32,691 nucleotides of DNA from Actinomycetes bacterium (GCA_025358125.1 JANYKS010000014.1:1-32691); one strand, 5' to 3'. Counted from the first letter of the stretch, positions 1 through 7,960 are shown. The notes: generated from the letters alone by a model not told the origin. Program-made: numbers and translations.

Positions 1-1
1 C

Positions 2-151
2 CGATCATCGCGCCCAAGACTGACGTTCATGCGACGCATGAGAACCGCACTTCTTTGGCTCGCCGGCCTCACCCGCAGCAAAGATCGACCTGTTGACTGG
101 TGGTCCTACGTCGGCTCGTTCGGTGACGACTTCTTCAGCGATGATGACTGA
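2..151 (+). CDS. C-terminal end of a possible gene cut by the window edge
   Basis: A frame is open from the first bases and ends at TGA 149-151. The last 40 residues would begin at ATG 29 if the gene started inside the window. The peptide has a short hydrophobic stretch (ALLWLAGL) and an acidic tail (FGDDFFSDDD). I do not recognise the family. It could be the tail of a longer gene entering from the left or a chance frame; the acidic aromatic tail and absence of a clear ribosome site at 29 favour a gene tail. Nothing else was seen between 152 and 206. Confidence 0.3.
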   Translation, partial: RSSRPRLTFMRRMRTALLWLAGLTRSKDRPVDWWSYVGSFGDDFFSDDD

Positions 152-206
152 CCGCTCTCCACCACCGGTCGAGGTGGATCCGCTCGCGCAGCAATCGTTG
201 GTGGGG

Positions 207-632
207 TCAGCTGAGCGACAGGTTGTCGAGTTCGCGGATCCGGGCCGCCAAAGAGGCCAGTAGCTTGTGCGCCAACAGGGGCACGTCGTTGACAACAGCC
301 AGGAACGTCCGCTGCGTGAGCACCAGCAGGCTGCAGTCCGTCTCACACGTCGCGGTCGCCGAACGCTCGCCATGATCGAGCAACGACAACTCGCCCAGGA
401 TCGCCCCCGCGCCCAACGTGGCGACCTTGCGGCCGTTGCGCTTGACCACCACCCTGCCGCTCAGGATCACGTAGGCCTCGTGGCCTTCGGTTCCTTGGTG
501 CAAGATGACCGAGCCGGCGAGAACCGCGACCTCGTCACTTGCCTGGGCGATCTTTTCGAGATCCTTTCGAGTGAACGGCTCGAAAAGGGACACCCTGCGA
601 AGGTGGTCGATATACACCCTGTTGCTCGCCAT
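207..632 (-). CDS. Cyclic nucleotide-binding (Crp-like) domain protein, stand-alone
   Basis: The 141-residue protein is essentially one cNMP-binding beta-barrel. It opens with the family-typical helix (RRVSLFEPFTRKDLEKIA, residues 12-29), then the barrel, a phosphate-binding-cassette-like stretch (GAILGELSLLDHGERSATATCETD, written here only as a region, about residues 76-99), and a C-terminal helix. There is no helix-turn-helix, so it is not a complete Crp/Fnr regulator. It may be a small sensor module acting on a partner, as with stand-alone cNMP domains in actinobacteria. The cassette keeps GE and an Arg (GERSATA), so nucleotide binding is possible but untested. It starts at ATG 632 and has no co-directional neighbour close enough to form an operon. 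Confidence 0.85.
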   Translation of the reverse strand: MASNRVYIDHLRRVSLFEPFTRKDLEKIAQASDEVAVLAGSVILHQGTEGHEAYVILSGRVVVKRNGRKVATLGAGAILGELSLLDHGERSATATCETDCSLLVLTQRTFLAVVNDVPLLAHKLLASLAARIRELDNLSLS

Positions 633-762
633 CCTCGGCAGCGTAGTTCAGGACCATCAGCCGAGTCGGGACTGCACTGAATCCTGCGGCCTTCTTGATC
701 GAGGTTTCAGACGCGAGCCCTTGACGGCCGGTTGCCGTCATTGCACACCTCAACCAGCATGA

Positions 763-951
763 CCCGGGTATTCCGCATGCGGGCGGCAATTATCGACCTT
801 CTGGATCGTCGATGCGCTCCCAAGCGTTGCGGAGCGTCAGGACCATCTCAACGGCCCGATTGCCGCTGCCCTGATGGCAAACGCCGACAGACTGCTCAGC
901 TCTGCGCCGCAGATCAGCCCGGCCGACGTGCTGGCCGCCAAGACGCCGTAG
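763..951 (+). pseudogene. Fragment of an antibiotic-biosynthesis-monooxygenase-like (ABM/YgiN) protein
   Basis: A 62-codon frame runs from just after an in-frame TGA (760-762) to TAG 949-951. It encodes STFWIVDALPSVAERQDHL, then GPIAAALMANADRLL and a tail ADVLAAKTP. From family knowledge this resembles the C-terminal half of small quinol/antibiotic-biosynthesis monooxygenases, which carry T-F-x-I-x-D-A-x-P, R-Q-x-H-L, AAALM and DVLAAK-type motifs. The expected N-terminal 30-40 residues are absent upstream in all frames I read. There is no start codon before the conserved part and no ribosome site. I read it as a decayed gene. It occupies most of the otherwise empty 633-990 interval; nothing else was seen there. 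Confidence 0.6.
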
Positions 952-990
952 TGCTCGAGCGCACTCGCACGCCTCGCTCAGGACGCTGCG

Positions 991-3186
991 TCATCCGAGA
1001 CCGAGCAGACCGCGGAGGCGGTCGGCATCGAAGCCGTTGGCGCCGGCGGCGTTCATGTCGCCGAGCTCGCGCAGAAGTGACAGCAGATCTTCGCCGCGGG
1101 TCGGGTCGTCGACGGCCTCTCGGGGCGTGAGCCCGCCAAGCGCCGGGATCGACTCGTCCAACCAAACCAACTCTCGCTGACGGAGATAGGCCTCGAGCGC
1201 CCTGGTCATTTCTTCCGGAACATCCTCAGGGTCCTGATCGAGGACATCGCCGTGGGCTTGGCGCTCGCGGGTCATGATCCTGGGGAACGCAATGGCCGCG
1301 CCGTACCACGATGCGAGTGCATCGGCATCGGGTCCCATCTCCAGAAGAGCGAGCGCTGACTCACGCAATCGCAACGGCACCTTGAGGGGGCTGCCCCAGA
1401 GCTGATTCTGGTCCGGCAGGCGAGCGACGCGACTGATAACAAGCTCTCCGACCTCCGCTTGTCGTGATGCCGTCCGCTCGACCACGTGGATCGTCTCAGC
1501 GGTTTCCGTGTCCCGCAGGACGAGTCCGCGACCTCGCTCCACCTCGACCACCTCCCACAACGCTCTCGGGCTGTCGATCAACGCTTCGACCAGCTCGCGC
1601 TCGTCGGCCGGCAGGAGACTGCCGCGCCGGTCGAGGTAGTCGCCGGCAACGCCCCCGTCATAGATCACGAAATCGGCGATCAGGCTGCCCTGGGTGAGCG
1701 ACCGGATCTGCTCGATCAAGGTCGGATCATCCGGGTCACACGCGGAGCTGGCGACGCCGACAATCCGGCTGCGACGAGGCTCGGCACGGGCGAACTGACC
1801 AAGTTTGAAGTTCAACAGCCGTGTCCGCGCGGAGAGCGGGATCTTTGGCTCACGAGCGCAGCAAGCCTTGAACTTCCGGCCGGTGCCGCACGGACAAAGG
1901 TCGTTGCGACCGACGGAGCGCCAGGGCAACTCCAACTCGGTACGCACGTCCTCCAAGAACGCAACCGTTGCATCTTCGACTACGAGCCCGGGATGTCGGA
2001 TGAGCCTGAGAGCACGTGGCAGATCACCTCGATCCACGGCGTAGTCGATCTGCGCCAGCGCAGACCCGGCATCATCCGGATCGTCGCCCAAGGCGCCAAC
2101 CAACCAGTTCTCGGCTTCGGGGGAGTCGCCGCGGCTCTCTGCCTCGATGCCGAGCAGATACTGCGGCGCCGCCCGCCGACGCCCCCGCGACTCGAGCAGG
2201 ATGTGATTCGCAAACCGCACCAGTCGTTCGTCGCCGGCGCCCGAGTCGTGAAGCACGAACGCTGCGAACGCCTGGGCCGCGGCGCCATGCGCCAACGCCT
2301 CCTGCACTGCCCGAACGTCGGACACCGTCTCGTCGAATGCTTCGTACGCGTGACGAACCAGGTCGAACGATTCGACACAGCAATCGTCGAGGGGGTAGCG
2401 CTCGATGATCTGAACCCCGCGACGATCGTTGAACCGTTCGGCGAACGAGCGCCACGGCCGGCCCAACCTTCCGAACGAGAAGCCGCGTCGCTCAAGACCA
2501 GCCGCTTCAAGCAACTCACCCAGTGGACGAACTGGTCGGCGGAACGTTCCCGGCGCGGCGGTGACCGCGTCGAGGACGATCGCCACCGCCTCCTCACCCT
2601 CACCCTCGCCCAATCGGGATTCAACGGACGCGCGCAGCGCGCTGACCTCGGCGGTGTCGTCGGACAAGACATCGGCCAGACCGACGGACAGCCCGTGCGC
2701 GGTTCGTGTGAACGCAAGAACGTCACCGGGCGCGAACTCGTCGAGCCAGCCATCTGGACCCGACAACGTGCTGTCGTCAAAGCCTGGTCGAGGCACACGA
2801 GTCGGCACTCGAAGCAGCCGACCGACTCCCGCAAGCGCCAACCCGTCGCGCCGGTTCCAATCGATGATCACCAGGTCAGGGCAGAGATTCAGCTCGCCAT
2901 TTACCAGCTCTCGGGCAGTCACCCGGTGGGTCAACACGAATCCATCGAGCAAGCGATCAGTGCGTGCGACGACGCCCGCCGGTGTAGCCCAAACAGCATC
3001 GGAGACGAGCAGTTCGTCGATGACGGCCTCGCCGAGATCCTCCTCGTCGGCACATTCCCCGCGAAGCTCCTCGAGGAGGGCGTGTTCGTCCAAGCGCCGG
3101 ACTACCTCCGATATGGGCAGTGGCCCGGACTCGAGCATTCTCATGACTGATTCGACCAGCGGGGTCGCGACATTCTCATCGTCCAC
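991..3186 (-). CDS. Large SEC-C motif protein of unknown function
   Basis: The protein has 731 residues. A SEC-C zinc motif sits mid-protein, with C431-x-C433-x8-C442-C443 (NDLCPCGTGRKFKACC). The N-terminal third (about 1-250) is acidic and helical with no motif I recognise. Residues about 280-420 look like TPR-type helical pairs (YLLGIEAESRGDSPEAENWL, then ALAQIDYAVDRGDLPRALRL). The C-terminus ends in a block IPALGGLTPREAVDDPTRGE that recurs at the end of other SEC-C/plant-homologue-type proteins. From family knowledge SEC-C domains bind zinc and mediate protein contacts, as in SecA. Full-length function is unknown. It appears monocistronic and its start is 53 nt short of no upstream gene, so regulation cannot be read. 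Confidence 0.85.
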   Translation of the reverse strand: MDDENVATPLVESVMRMLESGPLPISEVVRRLDEHALLEELRGECADEEDLGEAVIDELLVSDAVWATPAGVVARTDRLLDGFVLTHRVTARELVNGELNLCPDLVIIDWNRRDGLALAGVGRLLRVPTRVPRPGFDDSTLSGPDGWLDEFAPGDVLAFTRTAHGLSVGLADVLSDDTAEVSALRASVESRLGEGEGEEAVAIVLDAVTAAPGTFRRPVRPLGELLEAAGLERRGFSFGRLGRPWRSFAERFNDRRGVQIIERYPLDDCCVESFDLVRHAYEAFDETVSDVRAVQEALAHGAAAQAFAAFVLHDSGAGDERLVRFANHILLESRGRRRAAPQYLLGIEAESRGDSPEAENWLVGALGDDPDDAGSALAQIDYAVDRGDLPRALRLIRHPGLVVEDATVAFLEDVRTELELPWRSVGRNDLCPCGTGRKFKACCAREPKIPLSARTRLLNFKLGQFARAEPRRSRIVGVASSACDPDDPTLIEQIRSLTQGSLIADFVIYDGGVAGDYLDRRGSLLPADERELVEALIDSPRALWEVVEVERGRGLVLRDTETAETIHVVERTASRQAEVGELVISRVARLPDQNQLWGSPLKVPLRLRESALALLEMGPDADALASWYGAAIAFPRIMTRERQAHGDVLDQDPEDVPEEMTRALEAYLRQRELVWLDESIPALGGLTPREAVDDPTRGEDLLSLLRELGDMNAAGANGFDADRLRGLLGLG

Positions 3187-3522
3187 GTCAACGCACGATA
3201 GTGCGACGCGGTGTCGATCGACACCGGGGCCGATCGCATCGTGGTGACTCGGTTACGTGCTCTCGAGCCCCCCGTCAGGCCCGTCTCACGCGTGAATGCG
3301 CTGGTGACCATGACCGTCGTTACGATTCGAGAATTGCGCAATCACGACGAATGATCGTTCCCGCCGGCGGAAATCCAAAGGGCAACCGCGCATCCGGCTG
3401 CAGCTGGAGAGCAGCATGCTGCGTCCGAAGTGAACGTCGAAATCATGTCTGTCGACATCGCCGGGCGAGGTGCGGCTGGATGACCAGCCGCTCCTCACTC
3501 GAACCTTCGAGGCTCTTCTGGG
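3187..3522. other. 336-nt intergenic stretch with no supported gene
   Basis: It lies upstream of the SEC-C gene and downstream of the secreted-protein gene, both on the minus strand. The short frames here lack ribosome sites and recognisable sequence. I saw no convincing hairpin or repeat. It probably contains the SEC-C gene promoter, which I could not identify. Confidence 0.4.
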
Positions 3523-4053
3523 TCAATTACGCCCGGGTGCCACACACGTGGAGCCGGCCTGGTCGGGTTCACGGCAGCCGCCAGCGCTGGTGATCGAGCC
3601 GGGACCAGAGACAACGGCTTGGCGCGTGGCCTGCAACACCGGCGCCCCGGCTGACGAACCGAGGCGAAGCTGGGCTATCGCCAACCGTTGCAGACCGGTG
3701 AACCGGCTGGAACACGATCCGGAGCCGGAGCTGTTGCTGGTGAAGGTACAGATACCGGAGAACGCGGCCGCAGCGGCGAAACGACCTCTCACCACCACGG
3801 TGTAGGTGGTCTCGGCGTCGAGACCGGAGAAGCGGAACGACGAGGTCCACTGCGTGTCGGGTTCAGCGCCCGAGGTTCCTTTGATGTAGTTGATGGTGCC
3901 GGCACCGCTTGCGCTCGGGCTGGGCGAAGCGGCGACAGGGTCGAACTGGAGGTGGTTGTTGCTTTCGTGTGCGGCGGATGCGGGCATCGCCAGGGCGGCG
4001 AGTGCGGCGGCTGAGATGCCGATCGCCGTCATCGTGCGCGTGAGAGTCTTCAT
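3523..4053 (-). CDS. Small secreted protein controlled by the divergent ECF sigma factor
   Basis: A classic Sec signal peptide (KTLTRTMTAIGISAAALAAL, then AMPASA before AHES) gives a mature exported protein of about 148 residues. The mature part is rich in Ser, Gly, Ala and Thr and predicts as beta-strand (TSSFRFSGLDAETTYTVVVR). Two Cys pairs, around CTFTSNSSGSGSC and near the C-terminus (GGCREP and STCVAP), could form disulfides. I do not recognise the family. Two ATGs are adjacent (4056 and 4053). The ribosome site GAAAGGA (4061-4068) is 7 nt from 4053 and only 4 nt from 4056, so I chose 4053. Its promoter (4094-4119) matches the sigma factor's own promoter, so it is likely a main target of that sigma factor. 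Confidence 0.8.
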   Translation of the reverse strand: MKTLTRTMTAIGISAAALAALAMPASAAHESNNHLQFDPVAASPSPSASGAGTINYIKGTSGAEPDTQWTSSFRFSGLDAETTYTVVVRGRFAAAAAFSGICTFTSNSSGSGSCSSRFTGLQRLAIAQLRLGSSAGAPVLQATRQAVVSGPGSITSAGGCREPDQAGSTCVAPGRN

Positions 4054-4093
4054 CATGAGATTCCTTTCGGTGGTGTGGGTTGTTCGCTCTGGA

Positions 4094-4119
4094 TACGGAG
4101 CCCACCGCTCTCTCGTTCA
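4094..4119 (-). promoter_or_regulatory. ECF-type promoter of the secreted-protein gene
   Basis: On the minus strand TGAAC (4119-4115) is followed after exactly 17 nt by CGTATCC, with CGTA at 4097-4094. A start point near 4086 would leave a leader of about 33 nt carrying the GAAAGGA ribosome site. Spacing and elements match the other two sites at 4193 and 5508. Confidence 0.7.
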
Positions 4120-4192
4120 ACGCCGTCGCAGATTCCTTGAACGGATACACGAGGTTCGCCGGTGCCAATGCACACAAATCATGGTCGTCAGT

Positions 4193-4218
4193 TGAACGGA
4201 AGGTGCCGATGATCCGTA
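4193..4218 (+). promoter_or_regulatory. Autoregulatory ECF-type promoter of the sigma/anti-sigma operon
   Basis: TGAAC (4193-4197), 17 nt, then CGTAC with CGTA at 4215-4218. Transcription would begin around 4226. This is downstream of the GTG at 4223 and upstream of the GTG at 4250, which fixes the sigma gene start at 4250. ECF operons are commonly autoregulated. Confidence 0.7.
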
Positions 4219-4249
4219 CTCGGTGTGTGACGAGTACGAGGAGTCGTCG

Positions 4250-4786
4250 GTGCGCGCCCGACTGAGGCTGATCGAACGAGACGACAGCTTGGACAGCGAG
4301 TCCGGCGTGCGCGCCGCTGTGCAGGCGCACTCGGGTGAGCTGTACGGCTTCGCGTTTCGTGCCCTACAGGATCAGGGCCTCGCCGAGGATGTGGTGCAGG
4401 AGACGTTCGTTCGGGCATGGCGTGCTGGGCGTCGATTCGATCCAAGCATCGCTTCGTTGCGAGCGTGGCTGTTTGCGATCCTGCGCAACGTGATCGTCGA
4501 CGCCGCCCGTGCCCGAAGCGTTCGACCCGGCGTCGCTTCCGAGGTCGACGTTGCGATCGCGGATAATATCGATGTGCTGTTGCAGTCGTGGGTGGTGCAA
4601 GAAGCGCTCCGCCGCCTCACCGACGAGCACCGACACGCCGTCGTCGAGGTCTACTATCAAGGGAGGTCCGCTGTCGACGTCGCCGCAGCTTCAGGTGTTC
4701 CGGCGGCGACGATACGGTCGCGCCTGTTCTACGGACTGAAGGCGTTGCGCCTCTCCCTCGACGAGTTGGGATGGGACGATGCCTGA
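4250..4786 (+). CDS. ECF-family RNA polymerase sigma factor
   Basis: The 178-residue protein has sigma region 2 at about 20-92 (LYGFAFRALQDQGLAEDVVQ, then ETFVRAWR and SLRAWLFAILRNVIVDAAR) and sigma region 4 at about 115-172 (ALRRLTDEHRHAVVEVYYQG, then AAASGVPAATIRSRLFYGLK). These are the two DNA/core-binding domains of group 4 sigma factors. I chose GTG 4250 because GAGGAG lies 6 nt upstream and the promoter start point falls after the alternative GTG at 4223. The last 8 nt overlap the anti-sigma gene, giving translational coupling. Its promoter form (TGAAC/CGT) resembles that described for mycobacterial SigL-type factors. The inferred targets are its own operon, the divergent secreted protein and the cupredoxin operon. 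Confidence 0.93.
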   Translation: MRARLRLIERDDSLDSESGVRAAVQAHSGELYGFAFRALQDQGLAEDVVQETFVRAWRAGRRFDPSIASLRAWLFAILRNVIVDAARARSVRPGVASEVDVAIADNIDVLLQSWVVQEALRRLTDEHRHAVVEVYYQGRSAVDVAAASGVPAATIRSRLFYGLKALRLSLDELGWDDA

Positions 4787-5450
4787 CAACTGCAGACACT
4801 GGCAGGGTTTGCTCGCCGAACATGCCCTCGCCCAACGCGCTCGCGGTATCGGCACCGATTCTGGCATGAGCGACGCCCTCGCCGAGCACCTCGCCGGATG
4901 CACTGGGTGCCAGGCGATCGCTACCGAATTCCGCTCGACGTCCGAAGCCCTTGCCTATACCGACGCACCGGGAGCATCTCTCGTCGCGAACCCGACACCC
5001 AGCGGACTGACGACGCGGATTGCGGCCCGAGTCGACCACGAGCGACATCGGCGAGACCGGCGCCGCCGATTCGTCGCCGCCGTGACGGCTGCCGCCGCAG
5101 CGATCCTGGTCGTCGTGTTACTCGCAACCGTCCGACACCCCGGATCGACCGACACACCCGGCGAAAGAGTCGCGCTCAGCGCAGCCGGAGTACACGGCGA
5201 CGCGATCCTGCAGGCGCGGGCGTGGGGAACGCAGATCCACCTCGCCGGCACCGGTTTCACCCCCGGACAAAAATACAACGTCTGGCTCGAACAAGCCGAC
5301 GGCACCCACATCCCCGCAGGAACATTCACCGGCGTCCGCAACACACAGATCACCGTCGTGTTCGCCAGCGCCCTGCCTTCGTCGGAGGCGGTTGCGATCG
5401 GCATCAGCGAGCCAGACGGCAAGCTCATCGTACGCGCACCGCTGGACTGA
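4779..5450 (+). CDS. Membrane anti-sigma factor with ZAS zinc finger and RskA-like C-terminal domain
   Basis: It has 223 residues. A ZAS/zf-HC2-type motif occupies the N-terminus, with H37-x3-C41-x2-C44 (EHLAGCTGC) and an earlier C5 as possible fourth ligand. A basic segment (residues 88-97) leads into one membrane helix (about 98-118, AAVTAAAAAILVVVLLATV). The extracytoplasmic domain (about 130-223) contains GTGFTPGQKYNVWLEQADGT and AGTFTG, resembling the RskA/anti-sigma-K C-terminal fold. It would hold the sigma factor at the membrane until released by redox change or proteolysis. ATG 4779 overlaps the sigma gene stop (ATGCCTGA). Sensor input is unknown; a copper or thiol signal would fit the neighbourhood but is inference. 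Confidence 0.9.
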   Translation: MPDNCRHWQGLLAEHALAQRARGIGTDSGMSDALAEHLAGCTGCQAIATEFRSTSEALAYTDAPGASLVANPTPSGLTTRIAARVDHERHRRDRRRRFVAAVTAAAAAILVVVLLATVRHPGSTDTPGERVALSAAGVHGDAILQARAWGTQIHLAGTGFTPGQKYNVWLEQADGTHIPAGTFTGVRNTQITVVFASALPSSEAVAIGISEPDGKLIVRAPLD

Positions 5451-5507
5451 GCGCGCACTCACCCGGACAGCAGTCGATCCGCCGGCGAAAGAATTGTGCT
5501 GAAGGCG

Positions 5508-5533
5508 TGAACAAAACGGGGAACAGCGCCGTA
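5508..5533 (+). promoter_or_regulatory. ECF-type promoter of the cupredoxin operon, probably leaderless
   Basis: TGAAC (5508-5512), 17 nt, then CGTATCC with CGTA at 5530-5533. The CGTATCC is identical to that of the divergent secreted-protein promoter. The ATG at 5543 lies 9 nt after CGTA, so the transcript would have almost no leader. This also argues against the GTG at 5508 as a start, since it lies within the -35 element. Confidence 0.68.
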
Positions 5534-5542
5534 TCCACCGGT

Positions 5543-5911
5543 ATGAAGATTCAACGCCTCGCCTTGTGCGCTGCGCCTGCGGTACTGCTCGCGGCGTGCA
5601 GTTCGGGTGCGTCGACCGTGTCGGGCTCCGGTTCATCGAGCACGCGGGCCAGCGGCTCGTCGACCGCCGAAATTGTCGTGGAGAACTACACCTTTCCAGC
5701 CATCGCAACAACGCCAGGGGCCACGATCAGATTCGTCGACCGTGACGCCGAGGCACACACTGTCACCGCCGACGACGCAACGTTCAAGATCGGCCCATTC
5801 GACTCGGCCTCCCCCGGACTGCTGATTGCACCCGCAAAGCCAGGCACCTACGCGTTCCATTGCGAGATCCATCCCACCATGCACGGCACCCTCGTCGTGC
5901 ACAACCCATAG
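5543..5911 (+). CDS. Cupredoxin (plastocyanin-like) lipoprotein
   Basis: The 122-residue precursor has a lipoprotein signal ending in LLAAC, with lipidated Cys19. A Ser/Gly linker (20-40) follows, then one cupredoxin domain (about 42-122). Type 1 copper ligands are all visible: H72 (AEAHTVTAD), C107 and H110 (FHCEIH), and M113 (HPTMHG). It should be an outer-face, membrane-anchored electron carrier or copper-binding protein. ATG 5543 is chosen because the ECF-type promoter ends 9 nt upstream. It is followed after 12 nt by the DUF7282-like lipoprotein gene, so the pair forms an operon. Promoter identity with the sigma operon makes it a likely sigma target. Confidence 0.92.
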   Translation: MKIQRLALCAAPAVLLAACSSGASTVSGSGSSSTRASGSSTAEIVVENYTFPAIATTPGATIRFVDRDAEAHTVTADDATFKIGPFDSASPGLLIAPAKPGTYAFHCEIHPTMHGTLVVHNP

Positions 5912-5923
5912 GAGACAACCCAT

Positions 5924-6385
5924 ATGCCCACCACCCGTTCCTCCATCGTCGGACTCGCAGTATTGGGTGTGGTTGCGCTCGGCGCCTGCTCCAGCAGCAC
6001 CAAGCCGACCGCAGCGACGCCGGCCCCCGTTCCAGCAGCCGCAGCCGCGAACGTGTCGGGCAGCCTCGACGCCGCCGACCAGAGCAGCGACGGCAAGACG
6101 ATCACCGTCAAGACCGTCAACATCAAAGGCGGCTCCGGCTTCATCGCAATCCACGCCGATCTCTCCGGCAAGCCGGGACCGGTCGTTGGGCACGCGGCGA
6201 TTCCCGAGGGCGACAGCAGCAACGTCGTCATCAAACTTGATTCTCCAGTTGCAACGGGCGCCTATTGGCCGATGCTGCACCTTGACGCGGGCAAGATCGG
6301 CACCTACGAATTCCCAGGCCCCGACGTGCCCGTCAAGTCTGGTTCCGACATCGTGATGAAGAAGATCACCCTCACGGTCTCCTGA
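5924..6385 (+). CDS. Lipoprotein with a DUF7282-like beta domain
   Basis: This is a 153-residue precursor with a lipobox LGAC (Cys22) and an Ala/Pro/Thr linker (23-45). The remaining domain (FIAIHADLSGKPGPVVGHAA, then VVIKLDSPVATGAYWPMLHL) resembles DUF7282-type beta-sandwich proteins. It has His residues in AIHADL, VVGHAA and MLHLD and Met residues (PMLHL, IVMKK), but no Cys ligand in the domain. Copper binding is possible only by analogy with its cupredoxin partner. The gene is preceded by a ribosome site (AGGAGA, 5910-5915) overlapping the end of the cupredoxin gene. Same operon and probably same ECF promoter. Confidence 0.8.
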   Translation: MPTTRSSIVGLAVLGVVALGACSSSTKPTAATPAPVPAAAAANVSGSLDAADQSSDGKTITVKTVNIKGGSGFIAIHADLSGKPGPVVGHAAIPEGDSSNVVIKLDSPVATGAYWPMLHLDAGKIGTYEFPGPDVPVKSGSDIVMKKITLTVS

Positions 6386-6391
6386 GCCGCA

Positions 6392-6418
6392 CCGACAACG
6401 ATCGCCGACGTTGGTCGG
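6392..6418. terminator. Candidate bidirectional terminator hairpin between convergent genes
   Basis: CCGACAACG (6392-6400) and CGTTGGTCGG (6409-6418) pair with one bulged base around an 8-nt loop. It lies 6 nt after the lipoprotein gene and 40 nt after the HNH gene end. No T-run follows, as is common in high-GC actinobacteria. Confidence 0.4.
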
Positions 6419-6457
6419 ATCGAGAACCGAGTGGCCCGGCTCGCAACGTTGCGGGTA

Positions 6458-7771
6458 TCAGCCCGCTCGGGGTGCGATCTCGCTGCCGTCGGGGCGGTAG
6501 TGGTGCCAGCCCGCGTGGTCGCGTTTGACGGTGATCCGTCCGCGCTCTTTGCTGCGGTTGTGGGCCGGACACTCGGGCCCGCCATTGTGCGGGTTGGTCG
6601 CGCCACCGAGGGTGGCCCAACCGCTGAGGTGATCGATCTGGATCCGCCCGGCCCGTATGTCGCAGCCGGGCCAGCAACATCGATCACCCGACAACAAGAC
6701 CGCCTCGCGGGCCGCACCGACGAACAGACGGCTGCGGCGGCCGAGGTTGATCACCCGACCGGCGGAATCGACCACGACTCGGCGGACCTGGCCGATCAGG
6801 GCCGCGACGACGAGATCGTGCGGGTCGACTGGGGCGCCGGACGCCGTTTCGCACAACCGGAACCGCGGCGGCGGGTTTGCCGGGTCGTTCGGAGCCTGGG
6901 TGGAGGTTGCTCGGAAGTAGCCACGGATCGCGTCTTGGAGGGTCGCTTCGGTGCAGAAGATGTTGACGGTCGGGACCCGGGTCGCGGCCGAGGTGTCTGT
7001 CGTCGCAGCGGCTTTGAGGAAGATCGCCAACATCGCGTCGTAGCGGCGTTGCCGGGCCGTGCGCGCCAACGGGTGTTGCCCAGCATTGTCTCCGTAGCGG
7101 TCGCGGCGTTCGGTCAGATCGGTTTCGAATTCGGCTTCTGCGTGCTTGTCGAGAATCTCGTTGATGACGTCGCCGGTGAGGGCGTCACCTTCGGCGTGCA
7201 GTTGGTGGCCGGCGCCGAGTGCGGACGATTTCACGGAGCGGTTCGCGCGGGACGTCTCGTGATCACGGTGGGCGCCGTCAGGGTCGGCGTGTTGTTCCCA
7301 GCGTTGGCAGACCTGACGGAACTCATGCAAGGTCAGGGTTCGGGCGTACCCGATCAGTAGCTCCTCGGAGTCCGCAAGTTGGTGGCGGCAGCGATCGTTG
7401 GCATGGAGCCTGGACAACAACCGGACCTGATCGGCGCCCACTTCGCCGGCAGCAACCGCATCCGCCAAGCAGGGCAGGTCGGTGAGCATGTGCGCCGTTC
7501 GGGTGCGGTAGACAGCCGTCGAGCGCGAACAGTTGGTGACCGCTTGTACCCAGGCGGTAACGGTGTGGTGGAAGTCGTCGAGAAACGAGCGTGACTGGCG
7601 AATCTCGGACAGCATCGACGCCTGGAGCGCTTGCAGCCGGCGAACCTCGCGCTCGACAGCCAGATAGGCCTCGTCGCGTTGGTGACCGGCCAATCCTCGA
7701 AACTGCTCCAGATCGGGCAGCGAATCCGCGGCCAAGTCGATGACTTCCGTATCTGTGTTGTTGCTCGACAC
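6458..7771 (-). CDS. DUF222 / HNH endonuclease domain protein
   Basis: The protein has 437 residues. The N-terminal and central part (about 20-330) is the actinobacterial DUF222 region (AWVQAVTNCSRSTAVYRTRT, then TDLPCLADAVAAGEVGADQV). The C-terminus is an HNH nuclease: CCWPGC zinc-type cysteines, the catalytic QIDHLSGWA with H381, then GGPECPAHNRSK. These proteins are abundant and multicopy in actinobacteria, sometimes linked with 13E12-type repeats. The biological role is unresolved. It interrupts the run of copper genes, is convergent with the lipoprotein operon, and has a 190-nt upstream region without a clear motif. The domain order and length are intact, so it is not a remnant. Confidence 0.9.
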   Translation of the reverse strand: MSSNNTDTEVIDLAADSLPDLEQFRGLAGHQRDEAYLAVEREVRRLQALQASMLSEIRQSRSFLDDFHHTVTAWVQAVTNCSRSTAVYRTRTAHMLTDLPCLADAVAAGEVGADQVRLLSRLHANDRCRHQLADSEELLIGYARTLTLHEFRQVCQRWEQHADPDGAHRDHETSRANRSVKSSALGAGHQLHAEGDALTGDVINEILDKHAEAEFETDLTERRDRYGDNAGQHPLARTARQRRYDAMLAIFLKAAATTDTSAATRVPTVNIFCTEATLQDAIRGYFRATSTQAPNDPANPPPRFRLCETASGAPVDPHDLVVAALIGQVRRVVVDSAGRVINLGRRSRLFVGAAREAVLLSGDRCCWPGCDIRAGRIQIDHLSGWATLGGATNPHNGGPECPAHNRSKERGRITVKRDHAGWHHYRPDGSEIAPRAG

Positions 7772-7960
7772 CGCGATTCACCTCCCACGCACACCACTCG
7801 AACTCGTTCAACAAGAGGACAGAGAAACTCTGTCGAGAGTGATCGGGGAAGATCAGCAACGGCAAACCTATCAGAACTGGTGTTCGATCACAACCAGTGG
7901 GCTCAACAAATTTCCGCATCGCTGCATAGCTGCACGAAACGCGCCGGATCGAGGCGGGAT

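Noticed and set aside
1486..3150. Long plus-strand open frame of 554 codons
   Set aside because: It is antisense to the SEC-C gene, which has recognisable motifs. No ribosome site or family sequence was seen on the plus strand.
6431..7360. Plus-strand open frame opposite the HNH gene
   Set aside because: It is the complementary frame of a gene with clear DUF222 and HNH motifs.
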